Of a DNA stretch of 64,000 bases, positions 1 through 9,294 are shown in pieces; position 1 is the first letter of the stretch, and each line of letters begins with the position of its first letter. Made by a program: the position numbers and the translations under genes. The DNA lies in assembly GCF_009707545.1 (NCBI RefSeq), contig NZ_WLYK01000011.1, positions 274,457 to 338,456 of the forward strand, given 5' to 3'. The notes below the pieces were generated by a model. That model saw only the letters and a list, made by a program, of their open reading frames with translations. It was not told the DNA's origin and searched no databases. Source of the DNA: Nakamurella alba (GTDB lineage: Bacteria > Actinomycetota > Actinomycetes > Mycobacteriales > Nakamurellaceae).

Positions 1-1213
1 CCTGTCTCGGCGCGACGTGCACAGCGCCCTCGCATCCTCGGTGCTCCGCGCGGACACGCGAGGCCTGGACGACGCGGCCGGTCATCATCCCGACCTCCCT
101 GTCACCATGGCGGCGCACCACCTGGTCCGGAACCGGGCGAAAGAGCTGCTCACCACCGAGCAGCGACGCTCGGCCCAGCTCGCGCTGCTCGAGAAGGCCG
201 CCGCGCAGGGCATCGTCGAGGTGCACGAGTGCGCGGCCGGTGACGACACCGGCCGGGCCGACCTCGCGGCGCTGCTCGCGCTGGACGGCCCGATCCCGGT
301 CCGCGGGTACCTGGCCGCGGCGGTCACCGACCCGGCGGAAGCCACCGCGCTGCTCGCCGCCACCGGCGCGCACGCCCTCGGCGGCGACCTGTCCGTTGAC
401 GGTGCGATCGGGTCCCGCACCGCGTCGCTGTCCGCGCCGTACACCGACGCCGCGCACATCCACGGCACCCGCTACCTGTCGGACGAGGAGATCCTCGAGC
501 ACCTGGTCGCCTGCGCCCGCGCCGGGATCCAGCCGGGCTTCCATGCGATTGGCGACGACGCGGTGAGCGCGGTGGCGGCCGGACTCACCCGGGCCGCCGA
601 ACGGCTCGGCGGCACCGTGGCACTCGCCGCGGTCACGCCTCGGATCGAGCACGCCGAGATGATCGATGCCGCCGCCATCGCTGCGCTCGCCGCGACCGGG
701 GCGGTTGCATCCGTGCAGTCGGTGTTCGACGAGTTGTGGGGTGGGCCGGACGGCATGTACGCCGAGCGGCTGGGGGAGCGGTGGACTCCGATGAACCCGT
801 TCGCCGCACTGGCCTCCGCGGGTGTCCCACTGGCCCTCGGATCCGACGCCCCCGTCACTCCGGTCGACCCATGGCGGGCGGTCCGGGCCGCCGTTCATCA
901 CCGGACCGCCGGCGCCGGGATCTCCCCGCGGGCGGCCTTCACTGCGCACACCCGGGGCGGTCACCGCGCCGCCGGCCGGATCGACCGGGGGATCGGCAGC
1001 ATCGTGGTCGGCGCGCCGGCGCACCTGGCCATCGTCCGTGCCGGGGAACTGATCCGACCGATCGCCGACGCCGCGGTCGCCCGCTGGTCGACCGATCCGC
1101 GGTCCCGGGTGCCGCTACTGCCCGACCTCGGACCGGGCAACGACCTGCCGGAGACCGTCGCGACCCTGGTGGCCGGCCGCCCCGTCTTCGACGCCGGTCT
1201 GTTCACCGGCTGA
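1..1213 (+). CDS. Amidohydrolase family 3 (YtcJ-like) metal-dependent hydrolase, 5' end missing
   Basis: The frame is open at the left window edge, so the N-terminus, including the usual early metal-binding HxH segment, is outside. Visible amidohydrolase-3 motifs in order are DVHSA just inside the edge, HECAAGDDTG, HAIGDDAV (normally HAIGDRAV), RIEHAEM and GSDAPVTPVDPW near the C-terminus, which carries the metal-binding Asp. Family members are TIM-barrel enzymes that hydrolyse amide or imine bonds; the substrate cannot be read from sequence. A nested hairpin follows the stop and lnt starts 135 bp downstream, so this gene is probably a separate unit. An internal Met (position 17) could be mistaken for the start, but the coding signal continues upstream of it. 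Confidence 0.85.
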   Translation, partial: LSRRDVHSALASSVLRADTRGLDDAAGHHPDLPVTMAAHHLVRNRAKELLTTEQRRSAQLALLEKAAAQGIVEVHECAAGDDTGRADLAALLALDGPIPVRGYLAAAVTDPAEATALLAATGAHALGGDLSVDGAIGSRTASLSAPYTDAAHIHGTRYLSDEEILEHLVACARAGIQPGFHAIGDDAVSAVAAGLTRAAERLGGTVALAAVTPRIEHAEMIDAAAIAALAATGAVASVQSVFDELWGGPDGMYAERLGERWTPMNPFAALASAGVPLALGSDAPVTPVDPWRAVRAAVHHRTAGAGISPRAAFTAHTRGGHRAAGRIDRGIGSIVVGAPAHLAIVRAGELIRPIADAAVARWSTDPRSRVPLLPDLGPGNDLPETVATLVAGRPVFDAGLFTG

Positions 1214-1245
1214 CCCGAGGCCGTCACACCGGACAGCCTGGCCTC

Positions 1246-1293
1246 GGAGGTCCTGCAACCGGTGAGCAATAGCTCACTGATTGCAGGACCTCC
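1246..1293 (+). terminator. Nested inverted repeat downstream of the amidohydrolase
   Basis: Perfect 13-bp arms (GGAGGTCCTGCAA at 1246-1258, its complement at 1281-1293) enclose a second perfect 6-bp stem, GTGAGC-AATA-GCTCAC (1262-1277). It lies 33 bp after a stop codon and upstream of lnt. There is no U-tract, so it could be an intrinsic terminator of the GC-rich type, an mRNA 3'-stabilising structure or a repeat-derived hairpin. Confidence 0.55.
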
Positions 1294-1348
1294 AAGGTGG
1301 CGCACCGGGCACGCACGGTGTTCACCCGCCGGACACTAGGCTGATCCG

Positions 1349-3283
1349 GTGACCTCGCCTGCGGTGGACGCCGGGACGGTGGACCCGGGCGAGCCGGCGT
1401 CCGCCGACCTGCTGCGACGCACCCGGAAGTCGCTGCGCCGCAACGGCTCCCGCGCACCGAAGGCGAGCAGGTGGCCGGACCGATGGCGGTCGCTCCGGGG
1501 CGCCGGCGGCCTGCGGATCCTCGGTGCCGCAGTCGGTGGCTACGTCCTGCAGTTGTCCTTCGCGCCGTCCACCTGGTGGTGGGCCGCGATCCTCGGCCTG
1601 GCGATGCTCGGGGTGAGTGTCCACGGTCGGCGGATGTGGCCGGCCATGGGGCTGGCGCTGGTCTTCGGGCTGGCCTTCTACCTGCCGTTGCTCTGGTGGA
1701 CCACCGTCTACGTCGGCGGGATCGCCACCGCACTCGCGATCGCAGAGGCCCTGCTCACGGCGCCGGTCGGCGCGCTGATGGCAGCGGCCTCGAGACGATT
1801 GCCCGGCTGGCCGTTCTGGGCCGCCGCGGCCTGGATCGCCGGGGAGGCACTGCGCGCCCGGGCACCGTTCGGTGGGTTCCCCTGGGGCGCGATCGCGTTC
1901 TCCCAGCCGGACGGCCCACTGCTTCCGGCCGCTTCGCTGATCGGCGCTCCCGGCCTCGGGTTCCTCACCGCCCTGGCCGGTTTCGGCCTGTCCGCGCTGG
2001 TCCTGGTGGTGTTCCGGCACCGGCGGCCGGCGATCCCGGCGGGCGCCGCCACGATCAGAGCCACCGGCACAGCGGCGCCGGCCACGTCTGCGACCGGCAC
2101 CGGCGCGCAGGGCGCGACAGCGACCACCACCACCGCGACCGGCGGGCCCGGGCCGGCCAGGACCCCGCTGCGGTCGGCACTGCGTCCCGCGCTGGTCATC
2201 GGCCCGGTGATCGCGCTGCTGCTGCCGTTCGGCGTCGGCCTGATCGGGCTGAGCACCGAGCAGTCCGGCGAGGGCGCGCCCACCCGCACCATCGCGGTGA
2301 TCCAGGGCAACGTGCCGGAGCCCGGCCTGGAGTTCAACGCCCGCCGCCGCGCGGTCACCGACATGCACGCGCAGGAGACCCACCTGCTGGCCGAGCAGGT
2401 GCGGGCCGGGACGGCGCCCGCGCCCGACCTGGTGATCTGGCCGGAGAACTCCTCGGACATCGACCCGTACACCAACCAGGACGCGTACAACGTCATCGAT
2501 TCCGCGGTGAAGGACATCGGCGTCCCGGTGCTGATCGGCGCCGTGGTGTCCGGACCGCCCGGCGAGCGCGGCACGTACAACATGGGCATCGTCTGGGACC
2601 CGGTGACCGGCCCGGGGGAGACGTACACGAAGCGGCACCCGGTGCCGTTCGCCGAGTACATGCCCTACCGCTCGTTCTTCCGGCTGTTCACGCACTGGGT
2701 CGACTCGGCCGGCTACTTCATTCCGGGCACCACCGTCGGCAACCTGGACATGGCCGGGGTCAACATCGGTGACGTCATCTGCTTCGAGGTCGTCTACGAC
2801 CACCTGGTGAAGGACGTCGTCGACGGCGGCGCGCAGGTACTGGTGGTGCAGACAAATAACGCCACCTTCGGCTACACCAACGAGACCTACCAGCAGCAGG
2901 CGATGAGCCGGGTCCGCGCCGTCGAACACGGCCGCTCCGTACTGATCTCCGCGACCAGTGGCGTCTCCGCGGTCATCCGGCCGGACGGCAGCGTCGAGTC
3001 CTCGGTCGGGCTGTTCACCCCAGGAGTGATGACACCATCGGTTCCGCTGATCACGGCCACCACCCCCGGTACAGTGCTCGGAGCGCCGATCGAGTGGACC
3101 CTCACCATCGGCGTCATCGTGGTGCTGGGAGCGGTCACCGTTGTCGCCCGCCACCAGCGGCGGCGCACCGCCGACGGGGGATCGAGCAGCACCACCGGCA
3201 CCACCGCGACGCCCGACGCGGGGTCGTCGAGCGCCCTGACCAGTACGACCGCATCGGATCCACAGGAGGACACCCGGCAGTGA
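1349..3283 (+). CDS. lnt: Apolipoprotein N-acyltransferase
   Basis: Transfers the third acyl chain onto the N-terminal Cys of lipoproteins in the cytoplasmic membrane. The 644-residue protein has an N-terminal hydrophobic half with several membrane spans and a C-terminal nitrilase-like domain. The catalytic triad is visible: Glu in [12 protein letters not shown], Lys in [14 protein letters not shown] and Cys in [12 protein letters not shown] Thr/Ala/Gly-rich stretch (about residues 230-265) and a Ser/Thr-rich tail after the last membrane span are low complexity. Start is GTG at 1349. Its stop overlaps the start of ppm1 (GTGA), so the two are translationally coupled. In mycobacteria these activities are fused or adjacent, supporting a lipoprotein/lipoglycan envelope role. 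Confidence 0.93.
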   Translation: MTSPAVDAGTVDPGEPASADLLRRTRKSLRRNGSRAPKASRWPDRWRSLRGAGGLRILGAAVGGYVLQLSFAPSTWWWAAILGLAMLGVSVHGRRMWPAMGLALVFGLAFYLPLLWWTTVYVGGIATALAIAEALLTAPVGALMAAASRRLPGWPFWAAAAWIAGEALRARAPFGGFPWGAIAFSQPDGPLLPAASLIGAPGLGFLTALAGFGLSALVLVVFRHRRPAIPAGAATIRATGTAAPATSATGTGAQGATATTTTATGGPGPARTPLRSALRPALVIGPVIALLLPFGVGLIGLSTEQSGEGAPTRTIAVIQGNVPEPGLEFNARRRAVTDMHAQETHLLAEQVRAGTAPAPDLVIWPENSSDIDPYTNQDAYNVIDSAVKDIGVPVLIGAVVSGPPGERGTYNMGIVWDPVTGPGETYTKRHPVPFAEYMPYRSFFRLFTHWVDSAGYFIPGTTVGNLDMAGVNIGDVICFEVVYDHLVKDVVDGGAQVLVVQTNNATFGYTNETYQQQAMSRVRAVEHGRSVLISATSGVSAVIRPDGSVESSVGLFTPGVMTPSVPLITATTPGTVLGAPIEWTLTIGVIVVLGAVTVVARHQRRRTADGGSSSTTGTTATPDAGSSSALTSTTASDPQEDTRQ

Positions 3284-4068
3284 AGAGCTCCCGCGAGGCT
3301 GACGCACCGCGCGACCCCGTGGCCACGGACCGGGTCCTGGTGATCATCCCGACCTACGACGAGCGGGAGAACCTGCCGCGCATCCTGGACCGGCTGCGTG
3401 CCACCCTGCCCGACGTGTCCGTGCTGGTCGTCGACGACAACTCGCCCGACGGCACCGGCGACATCGCGGATGCCCGGGCCGCGGAGGACGAGCGCCTGCA
3501 CGTCCTGCACCGCACGGAGAAGAACGGCCTGGGCGGCGCGTACATCGCCGGGTTCGGTTGGGGACTCGACCGTGGCTACCAGGTGCTGGTCGAGATGGAC
3601 GCCGACGGCTCGCACCCGCCGGAGCAGCTGCCCCGGCTGCTGGACGCGCTGGACCGCGCCGACCTCGTCATCGGTTCCCGCTACGTCCCGGGCGGCAGCG
3701 TCGTGAACTGGCCGAAGAGCCGCGAGGTGCTCTCCCGCGGCGGCAACCTGTACTGCCGGCTCGCCCTGGGTGTGGGGGTCAAGGACATCACCGCCGGGTT
3801 CCGGGCCTACCGGGCCGAGGTGCTCAAGGGCATCGACCTGTCCGGCATCGAGTCGCACGGTTACTGCTTCCAGGTCGACCTGGCCTGGCGCTCGCTGCAG
3901 GCCGGCTTCCGGGTCGTGGAGGTGCCGATCACCTTCACCGAGCGGGAGATCGGCGTCTCCAAGATGAGCGGCAACATCGTCCGCGAGGCGCTGCTGAAGG
4001 TCACTGTCTGGGGACTGAAGCACCGGGTGGACCAGGCGAAATCGCTCGTCGGGCTCGGCAAACGCTGA
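3280..4068 (+). CDS. ppm1: Polyprenol monophosphomannose synthase (dolichol-phosphate mannose synthase family)
   Basis: Family-2 glycosyltransferase that makes polyprenyl-phosphate-mannose from GDP-mannose, the donor for periplasmic mannosylation and lipoglycan synthesis. The 262-residue protein shows [11 protein letters not shown] at the nucleotide site, [11 protein letters not shown], the metal-binding DADGSHPPE and the family segment [13 protein letters not shown] start at 3280 is chosen because AGGAGGA lies about 10 bp upstream and the start overlaps the lnt stop. There is no transmembrane tail, as in soluble or membrane-associated actinobacterial DPM1-type enzymes, which may dock on Lnt. 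A strong hairpin terminator follows. Confidence 0.93.
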   Translation: MKSSREADAPRDPVATDRVLVIIPTYDERENLPRILDRLRATLPDVSVLVVDDNSPDGTGDIADARAAEDERLHVLHRTEKNGLGGAYIAGFGWGLDRGYQVLVEMDADGSHPPEQLPRLLDALDRADLVIGSRYVPGGSVVNWPKSREVLSRGGNLYCRLALGVGVKDITAGFRAYRAEVLKGIDLSGIESHGYCFQVDLAWRSLQAGFRVVEVPITFTEREIGVSKMSGNIVREALLKVTVWGLKHRVDQAKSLVGLGKR

Positions 4069-4101
4069 TCTGTCGGTCCGCCGCACGCACCAGGAACGCG
4101 A

Positions 4102-4137
4102 GAAGGGCCCCGGAACCGTATGGTTCCGGGGCCCTTC
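4102..4137. terminator. Bidirectional hairpin terminator between ppm1 and rbpA
   Basis: Perfect 16-bp arms (4102-4117 and 4122-4137) starting GAAGGGCCCC with a GTAT loop. It sits between the convergent ends of ppm1 and rbpA and can serve both strands. Confidence 0.9.
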
Positions 4138-4175
4138 CCGTCCCGCTGGTGCGATCCCGCCGTGGCGGGTTCCGT

Positions 4176-4517
4176 TCAGGAGGCGGTGCGGCGCGCCTTC
4201 AGCTCCGCCAGCCGCTCGTTGAGGATCTCCTCGAGTTCGGCGATGGAGCGACGCTCCAGCAGCATGTCCCAGTGGGTGCGCGGCGGCTTGACCGCCTTGC
4301 CCTCGGGGACGGAACCGTCGACAAGGGTCGACTCGACACCGTGCATGCGGCAGTCCCACACCGCGGGGACCTCGGCATCGTCCGCGAGCGGGACGGTGAA
4401 CTCGTGGTCACGCGGGCAGTGGTAGGTCGCGGTGCGACGCGGTGCCAGGTCGTGATTGCGGTCGGCCTCGTAGCTGGTGCTGCCGAGCCGTGAACCGCGG
4501 AGAACGCGGTCGGCCAT
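4176..4517 (-). CDS. rbpA: RNA polymerase-binding protein RbpA
   Basis: Actinobacterial transcription factor that binds the RNA polymerase beta subunit and the principal sigma factor and stabilises the open complex. The 113-residue product has the expected parts: N-terminal MADRVLRGSRLGS, a zinc-ribbon-like core with YHCPRDHEF and DCRMHG, a basic linker (GKAVKPPRTHWDML) and the C-terminal sigma-interaction helix RRSIAELEEILNERLAEL. The ATG at 4517 is preferred over an in-frame ATG 39 bp upstream, because GAAAGGA precedes it at normal spacing and the family starts here. It is convergent with ppm1 and has its own upstream region. Confidence 0.95.
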   Translation of the reverse strand: MADRVLRGSRLGSTSYEADRNHDLAPRRTATYHCPRDHEFTVPLADDAEVPAVWDCRMHGVESTLVDGSVPEGKAVKPPRTHWDMLLERRSIAELEEILNERLAELKARRTAS

Positions 4518-4910
4518 GATGGTCCTTTCTGGCATCCGGAGAACCGGAAGCGGCAACTCGTGGTTCGAGGCGGATCCCGCCGAACCGGTCCGGACGATCG
4601 TTCCGGCGTCCGGGTTCGGGTACCTGATGGATACCCAGACCTGACAACGCCATCTGATGTGCGTTCGTTCCCCGCACGGGACCGGATGGCTCGCCGGGGA
4701 CGTCCCGGAGAATCTGTGTCACGTCCGGCTCGGGCCTTCACCCGCCGGAACGCAGCGCAGAAGGTTAGCGCACCGCACGGTCCGGCGGCGAGGTGGTCCG
4801 ACCGGGTGTGACGAGAACAACCCGGATGCCCTCGATGCCCGGAGCGGGTCGGCGCCCGCTACGGTGTTCCCGCCGCCGGGTGGATCCCCGGCGACGGACC
4901 GGAGGTGCAG
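4518..4910. other. Divergent intergenic region between rbpA and the LysE-type exporter
   Basis: About 390 bp without a convincing gene. It must carry the rbpA promoter (minus strand) and the exporter promoter (plus strand). A TTGTCA hexamer lies on the minus strand about 120 bp upstream of rbpA, but no good -10 follows at the right distance, so I do not assign a promoter. GGAGG at 4901-4905 is the Shine-Dalgarno of the exporter. Confidence 0.6.
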
Positions 4911-5543
4911 ATGACCCTGCTCGACGCGGTCCTGTCCTTCGCCGTGGTGGCGGGCCTGCTCACCATCACCCCGGGTCTGGACACCGCACTGGTGCTGCGG
5001 TCGGCGCTGACCCAGGGACGCGCCCCGGCCTTCGCGACCGCGCTGGGAGTCGGTACCGGCGCACTGATCTGGGGCGCGGCAGCCGCTGTCGGAGTGTCCG
5101 CGCTGCTGACCGCCTGGACCGTCGCCTTCACCATCCTCAAGATCGTGGGCGCGGCCTACATGCTCTTCCTGGGCGGCCGCCTGCTGTGGGCGGCGGTGCG
5201 CGGAACGGCGGACCCGGCCCCGGTCGACGCGGGACCCGTTGCCCGCTCCGCCTGGACGGGGTGGCGCCGCGGCATGTTGACCAACCTGCTCAACCCGAAG
5301 GTCGGCGCCTTCTACGTCGCGGTGCTCCCGCAGTTCCTGCCGCCCGACGTGCCGCACCTGTGGATGGGGCTGCTGCTCGCCTTCGTGCACACCGTGCTGG
5401 GGATGATCTGGTTCACCGGGGTGATCCTCGGCGCGTCCTCGGTGCGCAGGTGGCTCACCCGCAGGTCGGCGCAACGGACCATCGATGGCGGGACAGGAGC
5501 GGTGCTCGTCGGCTTCGGGGTGAAACTCGCACTGACCCGCTGA
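4911..5543 (+). CDS. LysE/RhtB family amino-acid or small-molecule exporter
   Basis: Polytopic inner-membrane exporter of about 210 residues, the normal family size. It has five to six hydrophobic segments, the family motif TPGLDTALVLRSALTQGR near the N-terminus, and GMLTNLLNPKVGAFYVAVLPQF in the middle (equivalent to the conserved NPK loop). Substrate is unknown; relatives export Lys, Thr, homoserine lactones or other amines. ATG at 4911 is chosen over GTG 4905 because GGAGG (4901-4905) is spaced 5 nt from it. The stop codon falls inside an octamer tandem repeat that fills the gap to the next gene. Confidence 0.85.
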   Translation: MTLLDAVLSFAVVAGLLTITPGLDTALVLRSALTQGRAPAFATALGVGTGALIWGAAAAVGVSALLTAWTVAFTILKIVGAAYMLFLGGRLLWAAVRGTADPAPVDAGPVARSAWTGWRRGMLTNLLNPKVGAFYVAVLPQFLPPDVPHLWMGLLLAFVHTVLGMIWFTGVILGASSVRRWLTRRSAQRTIDGGTGAVLVGFGVKLALTR

Positions 5544-5620
5544 CCCGCTGACCCGCTGACCCGCTGACCCGCTGACCCGCTGACCCGCTGACCCGCCGAC
5601 CCGCTGACCCGCTGACCCGC
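5533..5620. repeat. Eleven-copy tandem repeat of octamer TGACCCGC
   Basis: Positions 5533-5620 consist of 11 consecutive 8-bp units TGACCCGC with one variant (CGACCCGC at 5597-5604) and a partial unit after 5620. The LysE stop codon is the TGA of the second unit, and the 3' end of the convergent gene is 8 bp past the array. Because 8 is not a multiple of 3, copy-number change could not alter the exporter, whose stop lies at the array edge. Confidence 0.97.
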
Positions 5621-5627
5621 TGACCGC

Positions 5628-6575
5628 TCAGGACCCGGCGAGCGACGCCAGATCTTTGGCGACGTCGCGGAACTCGGTCAGCGTGCGCTCGAAGATCTCT
5701 GCCACCGGCAGGATCTCGTCGATCCGCCCGGCCACCTGCCCGAGCTGGGCCAGGCTCGCCTCGATCTCACCGCCGTAGTACAGGGTGGTCACCTCGGCCA
5801 GCCAGGTGGCGACGTCGGAGTCGGGTTCGCCGGCGAGGGCCGTCTCCAGACGGGTGGACAACTCCGTGCGCAGCACCCGCATCGGCCGGCCGACGGCCCG
5901 GTTGATCAGCAGGGTGTCGGTCTCGGTGGCGGCCACCACCGCCGCCTTGAGGTTGTCGTGCACGGCGGACTCGGCGGAGGCCAGCATCCGGGTGCCCATC
6001 TGCGCGCCCTCCGCGCCGAGCGCGAACACCGAGGCCAGCGACCGGCCGTCGACGACGCCGCCGGCGGCGATCACCGGGACGTCGACCCGGGACGCGACCA
6101 GCGGGACCAGCACCGTGGTCGACACCTCGCGCGGGTTCTTGAACCCTGCGCCCTCGTTGCCCTCCACCACCAGGCCGTCCACCCCGGCGGCGACGGCCTT
6201 GAGCGCCGCCGTCAGCGACGGAACCACGTGGTAGACGACCAGTCCGGCCTCCTTGAACACCGGTGTCAACTTCGCCGGTGATCCGGCCGAGGTGGTGACG
6301 AACCGGATGCCCTCCTCGATGATCATCTCCACGACGCGCGGATCCTTGGCGAAGAGCAGCGGCACGTTCACCCCGAACGGCCGGTCGGTGAGGTCCCGGG
6401 TGCGGCGGATCTCCTCCCGGACGATGTCCGGTGCCAGCGAGCCCGGCACCAGTCCCATGCCGCCCGCGTTCGACACCGCCGCCACCAGTTCGGCCCGGGC
6501 CACCCAGCCCATCGGTGCGGACAGGATCGGGATCGGGACACCGAGGTCGCGGGTGACGCGATTGTCGAAGATCAC
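5628..6575 (-). CDS. Nitronate monooxygenase / 2-nitropropane dioxygenase family FMN enzyme
   Basis: FMN-dependent TIM-barrel oxidoreductase of the NMO/FabK superfamily, about 315 residues. Visible features are the N-terminal PILSAPMGWVA, SNAGGMGLVPGS, GVNVPLLF, GLVVEGNEGAGF (FMN region), VPVIAAGGVVDGR and GAEGAQMGTRMLAS, which is the phosphate-binding loop. GTG at 6575 (VIFDNRVTRDLGV) is chosen because homologues begin close to this point; the longer reading from an upstream ATG adds an Arg/Pro-rich stretch with no family character. It heads away from two further minus-strand genes but is separated from DUF2255 by about 155 bp. Substrate (nitronates or an acyl substrate) is inferred only from family. 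Confidence 0.85.
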   Translation of the reverse strand: MIFDNRVTRDLGVPIPILSAPMGWVARAELVAAVSNAGGMGLVPGSLAPDIVREEIRRTRDLTDRPFGVNVPLLFAKDPRVVEMIIEEGIRFVTTSAGSPAKLTPVFKEAGLVVYHVVPSLTAALKAVAAGVDGLVVEGNEGAGFKNPREVSTTVLVPLVASRVDVPVIAAGGVVDGRSLASVFALGAEGAQMGTRMLASAESAVHDNLKAAVVAATETDTLLINRAVGRPMRVLRTELSTRLETALAGEPDSDVATWLAEVTTLYYGGEIEASLAQLGQVAGRIDEILPVAEIFERTLTEFRDVAKDLASLAGS

Positions 6576-6731
6576 CGGCCGACGGTCCCACCGGGCGGCC
6601 CGACCCCGACACCGTGCAGGAGCGGGAGTTTGTGACTCCGCACAGGGCACCCGCGGGTCCGCCGGACCGGTCGGTCCGTGCCGGGTACCGATCGGACGGG
6701 GGATCGGACAGGTGGATTCCGGCAGGGTGGA

Positions 6732-7133
6732 TCAGCCCGGGGAGATCAGCAGCGTGGTCGCGGTGGCCTGCTCGCCGGTCATCGCCTCGATGTACGCGGC
6801 GCCGTGATCGCCGTACTTGGCCCGGTAGCCGTCGTCGATCGCCGACCGGTCGGCGATGTCCGCACCGGTGTTGTGGAAGTGCACCACCGTCTCGGTGCCG
6901 TCCAGCCGCAGCAGGCCCTCGCCCAGCCGGCTCGCGTGCCGGTACCAGGCACCGCGCGTGCCCTTCCACGAGCGTGCGTACAGCCGGTCCCCGACCCCGA
7001 CCAGCCAGATCGGCACCCACGCCCGGAGCGTGCCGTCGGGCCGTCGGGTGGTGACGTCGACCTCGACCGCCCGGGCCAGCGCCGCCAGCAACTCCGGGTC
7101 CCAGCCTTCTGCTGCCTCGCTCGACGGGGTCAT
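6732..7133 (-). CDS. DUF2255 family protein
   Basis: 133-residue soluble protein. The segment EVDVTTRRPDGTLRAWVPIWLVGVGD, followed by LYARSWKGTRGAWYRHA and the conserved C-terminal IDDGYRAKYGDHGAAYIEAMT, is typical of DUF2255, which folds like the split-barrel nitroreductase/FMN-binding proteins. No catalytic role is established. ATG at 7133 is chosen; the frame stays open further upstream but becomes Arg/Pro-rich. It lies between thymidine kinase and the nitronate monooxygenase-like gene on the same strand. Confidence 0.8.
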   Translation of the reverse strand: MTPSSEAAEGWDPELLAALARAVEVDVTTRRPDGTLRAWVPIWLVGVGDRLYARSWKGTRGAWYRHASRLGEGLLRLDGTETVVHFHNTGADIADRSAIDDGYRAKYGDHGAAYIEAMTGEQATATTLLISPG

Positions 7134-7309
7134 CGGCCCTCCCAGCGCTCTCGTTCCCTCCGCTGCCACCGGACCAGCGGCGTCGTACAGCCGTCGCACA
7201 GCTCGTACTGCCGAGTCTGGCAGGGTTGCGGACTTCCGGCAGCGGGACCACGGCCCGGTCAGCAGCGGTGGCCGCAGGGTGCTGCGCAGTGGCGGTTTTC
7301 GATTCCGCG

Positions 7310-7963
7310 TCAACCCTGCAGCGGCAGGGTGCCGTCCCCGGCGGCCGGGCCGAGATCCCCCGACCGGTGGTGCCGCCGGCACAGCACGCGGTAGTGCACG
7401 GCCGGAGCGGAGGCGGCGGATTCTGTTGCGGTGGCATCGTTGTCGGTATCGGCCACGACGACCTGGGCGCCTTCACGGACGACCGTGCCGTCGACGATCC
7501 GGGCGTTGAACCGGCCCGGGCGGCCGCACCAGCAGAGCACCTCCACCTGCAGCGGGAGCACCTCGTCGGCGAGCTCGAAGAGCCGGGTGGAGCCGGGGAA
7601 CATGCGACCGCGGAAGTCGGTGGCGATGCCGAAGGCGTACACGTCGACCTGCGTGTCGTCGGCCAGCAGCGCCAGCTGGTCGATCTGCTCGGGGGTGAAG
7701 AACTGCGCTTCGTCCACGATCAGGTAGTCGACCCGGCGCCCGCGGGCCCAGGATTGGCGGACCAGGTCGGCCAGATCCATCGAGTCGTCGACCTCCACCG
7801 CCGGGCGGGCGATGCCCATCCGGGAGGTGATCTGGGCGGTGTGCGAGCGGTCCAGCTTCGTCAGCAGCAGTCCGTGCCGGCCCTGTCGGCTGTGGTTGTG
7901 GTCGAGCTGCAGGGCCAGCGTCGACTTCCCGCAGTCCATCGGGCCGTAGAAGAACTTGACCAC
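7310..7963 (-). CDS. tdk: Thymidine kinase
   Basis: Salvage enzyme that phosphorylates thymidine with ATP. About 217 residues, with Walker A in FFYGPMDCGKSTLALQ, Walker B / catalytic region in YLIVDEAQFFT, a lasso-type zinc site with LCWCGRPGRFN and CRRHH near the C-terminus, and AFGIATDFRGRMFPGS typical of type II TKs. GTG at 7963 gives the usual N-terminus. The frame remains open about 200 bp further upstream, with possible starts there, but that extension has no family resemblance. Confidence 0.92.
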   Translation of the reverse strand: MVKFFYGPMDCGKSTLALQLDHNHSRQGRHGLLLTKLDRSHTAQITSRMGIARPAVEVDDSMDLADLVRQSWARGRRVDYLIVDEAQFFTPEQIDQLALLADDTQVDVYAFGIATDFRGRMFPGSTRLFELADEVLPLQVEVLCWCGRPGRFNARIVDGTVVREGAQVVVADTDNDATATESAASAPAVHYRVLCRRHHRSGDLGPAAGDGTLPLQG

Positions 7964-8621
7964 GCCACCGGCCGACAGCGCCCGCCGGTCACCGGAGGCC
8001 GGAACCGTCGACAGGGTGTCCGGCCGGCGTGGGTCCGCGGTGCTGCCGTCGTCCGTCACGACCGGCCACTCTATCGGCGCCCGGCGGATGCGCAGGAACC
8101 CCGGATCGCGGTCCCGCTCACCCAGCTGCCGGGGAAGGCGCTCACGCCAGTCGTCCGGGAGGACCATGTCCCGTGTCCGTCTGCTGACTGCGCCCGATCC
8201 GCGCCGTCCACCCGCGCAATCCGCGACCCAACGGCACCGATCGAGGACCGCCGCCCACCACCCGCTCATCCCGGGCCCCGGCACTTCGGTGTCGCCGCCG
8301 CCGGCCAGACACCCCTCCCGGATCACCTCACCGGCCACTGCGCCCCATCCGTGCCGTCCAACCGCGGAGATCGCGGACGAACGGCACCGATCGGCCGCGC
8401 CAGCTCGCGCAGCCGGGACGCCCCCCGGTGCGGCCGCCAATTGCCGACGCCCACGGCTCGTCGCCAACAGTGTCGTCGCCAACACTGTCGTCGCGGGCTG
8501 TGCCGCGGACGACTGGTGCCGTGGGCGACCTGGATCGGGATCCGCGGGCGGCACTCGCAGATCGGGGTGGTGGAGGGGGAGCGGAGGAAGTGGAAGGGAT
8601 CCGAGGGCGAGACGTTGGTGG
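7964..8621. other. Intergenic region with a degenerate 57-bp repeat pair
   Basis: About 650 bp between two minus-strand genes with no convincing gene, although GC-rich frames stay open by chance. Two related 57-bp segments (8188-8244 and 8337-8393) begin ACTGCGCCC and end ACGGCACCGATCG, with roughly nine mismatches. A short GTCGTCGCCAACA duplication follows near 8460-8490. The region should contain the thymidine kinase promoter. Confidence 0.6.
8188..8393. repeat. Degenerate direct repeat pair, about 57 bp each
   Basis: Segments at 8188-8244 and 8337-8393 share the same order of blocks (ACTGCGCCC, GCCGTCCA, ACGGCACCGATCG) with scattered substitutions. Period is 149 bp. No coding or hairpin role is evident. 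Confidence 0.75.
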
Positions 8622-9266
8622 TCAGTGCCCGCGGGCGTACCCGGCGAGGAACACCCGCACCGACTCGGCAACGTGCTGCCGCAGCCAGGTCCGGGTGGGC
8701 GGCGGGGCCTCCAGCAGCATCGCCCGGTTGAGCGGCTCGCCCATCACCATCCAGTTGAAGCTGCGGGCGGCCGCCGGTGGGTCCGGCACGAGCAGCAGCC
8801 CGGCCCGGTCGAGCCGGCCGAAGCGCTCGGCCATGGCCGCCATCGCCAGCGCGGGCCCTGCGTCCCACAGCACCTTCGCCAGTGCCGGGAAGCGGCCCAC
8901 CTCGCCGATGACCAGGCGGCGCAGCCGGACGATCCGCGGCGACAGCACCCGGTGCAGTTGGGCGAGTCCGTAACCCACCAGGAACTCCTCGAGATCCTCC
9001 GGATCCGTGGGATCGGCGGGCTCGTCGTGCAGGCCGGCGCCGGCGGCCTTCGTCATCGCACTCACCAACTCGACGAACAGCAGCTCCTTGTTCCCGAAGT
9101 GGGCGTACACCGTCTGCTTGGAAGCACCGGCCAGGGAGGCGATCTCGTCCATCGACGCGTCGGCGTACCCGTCCCGGAGGAACACCTCCTCGGCGGCCGC
9201 CAGGATCGCGCGTTCCTTCTCCGCGGTCCGGCCGCCGGGGCGGCGGGACACGGTCCGTTCGGTCAT
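8622..9266 (-). CDS. TetR family transcriptional regulator
   Basis: 214-residue repressor-type regulator. The N-terminal helix-turn-helix is clear: AILAAAEEVFLRDGYADASMDEIASLAGASKQ in two parts, followed by TVYAHFGNKELLFVELV. The C-terminal ligand domain resembles the AefR-type TetR_C, with GEVGRFPALAKVLWDAGP. ATG at 9266. It is divergent from the small DUF1905 gene, and the 84-bp gap holds two related palindromic elements, so self-regulation and control of DUF1905 are likely (inference). Confidence 0.88.
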   Translation of the reverse strand: MTERTVSRRPGGRTAEKERAILAAAEEVFLRDGYADASMDEIASLAGASKQTVYAHFGNKELLFVELVSAMTKAAGAGLHDEPADPTDPEDLEEFLVGYGLAQLHRVLSPRIVRLRRLVIGEVGRFPALAKVLWDAGPALAMAAMAERFGRLDRAGLLLVPDPPAAARSFNWMVMGEPLNRAMLLEAPPPTRTWLRQHVAESVRVFLAGYARGH

Positions 9267-9294
9267 CGATCGCCTCCGGGGGTTGCGGCTCAGT

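Noticed and set aside
1322..3307. Long open frame antisense to lnt
   Set aside because: High GC leaves long antisense frames open; composition is Arg/Gly-rich with no family motif, whereas lnt on the other strand has its catalytic triad.
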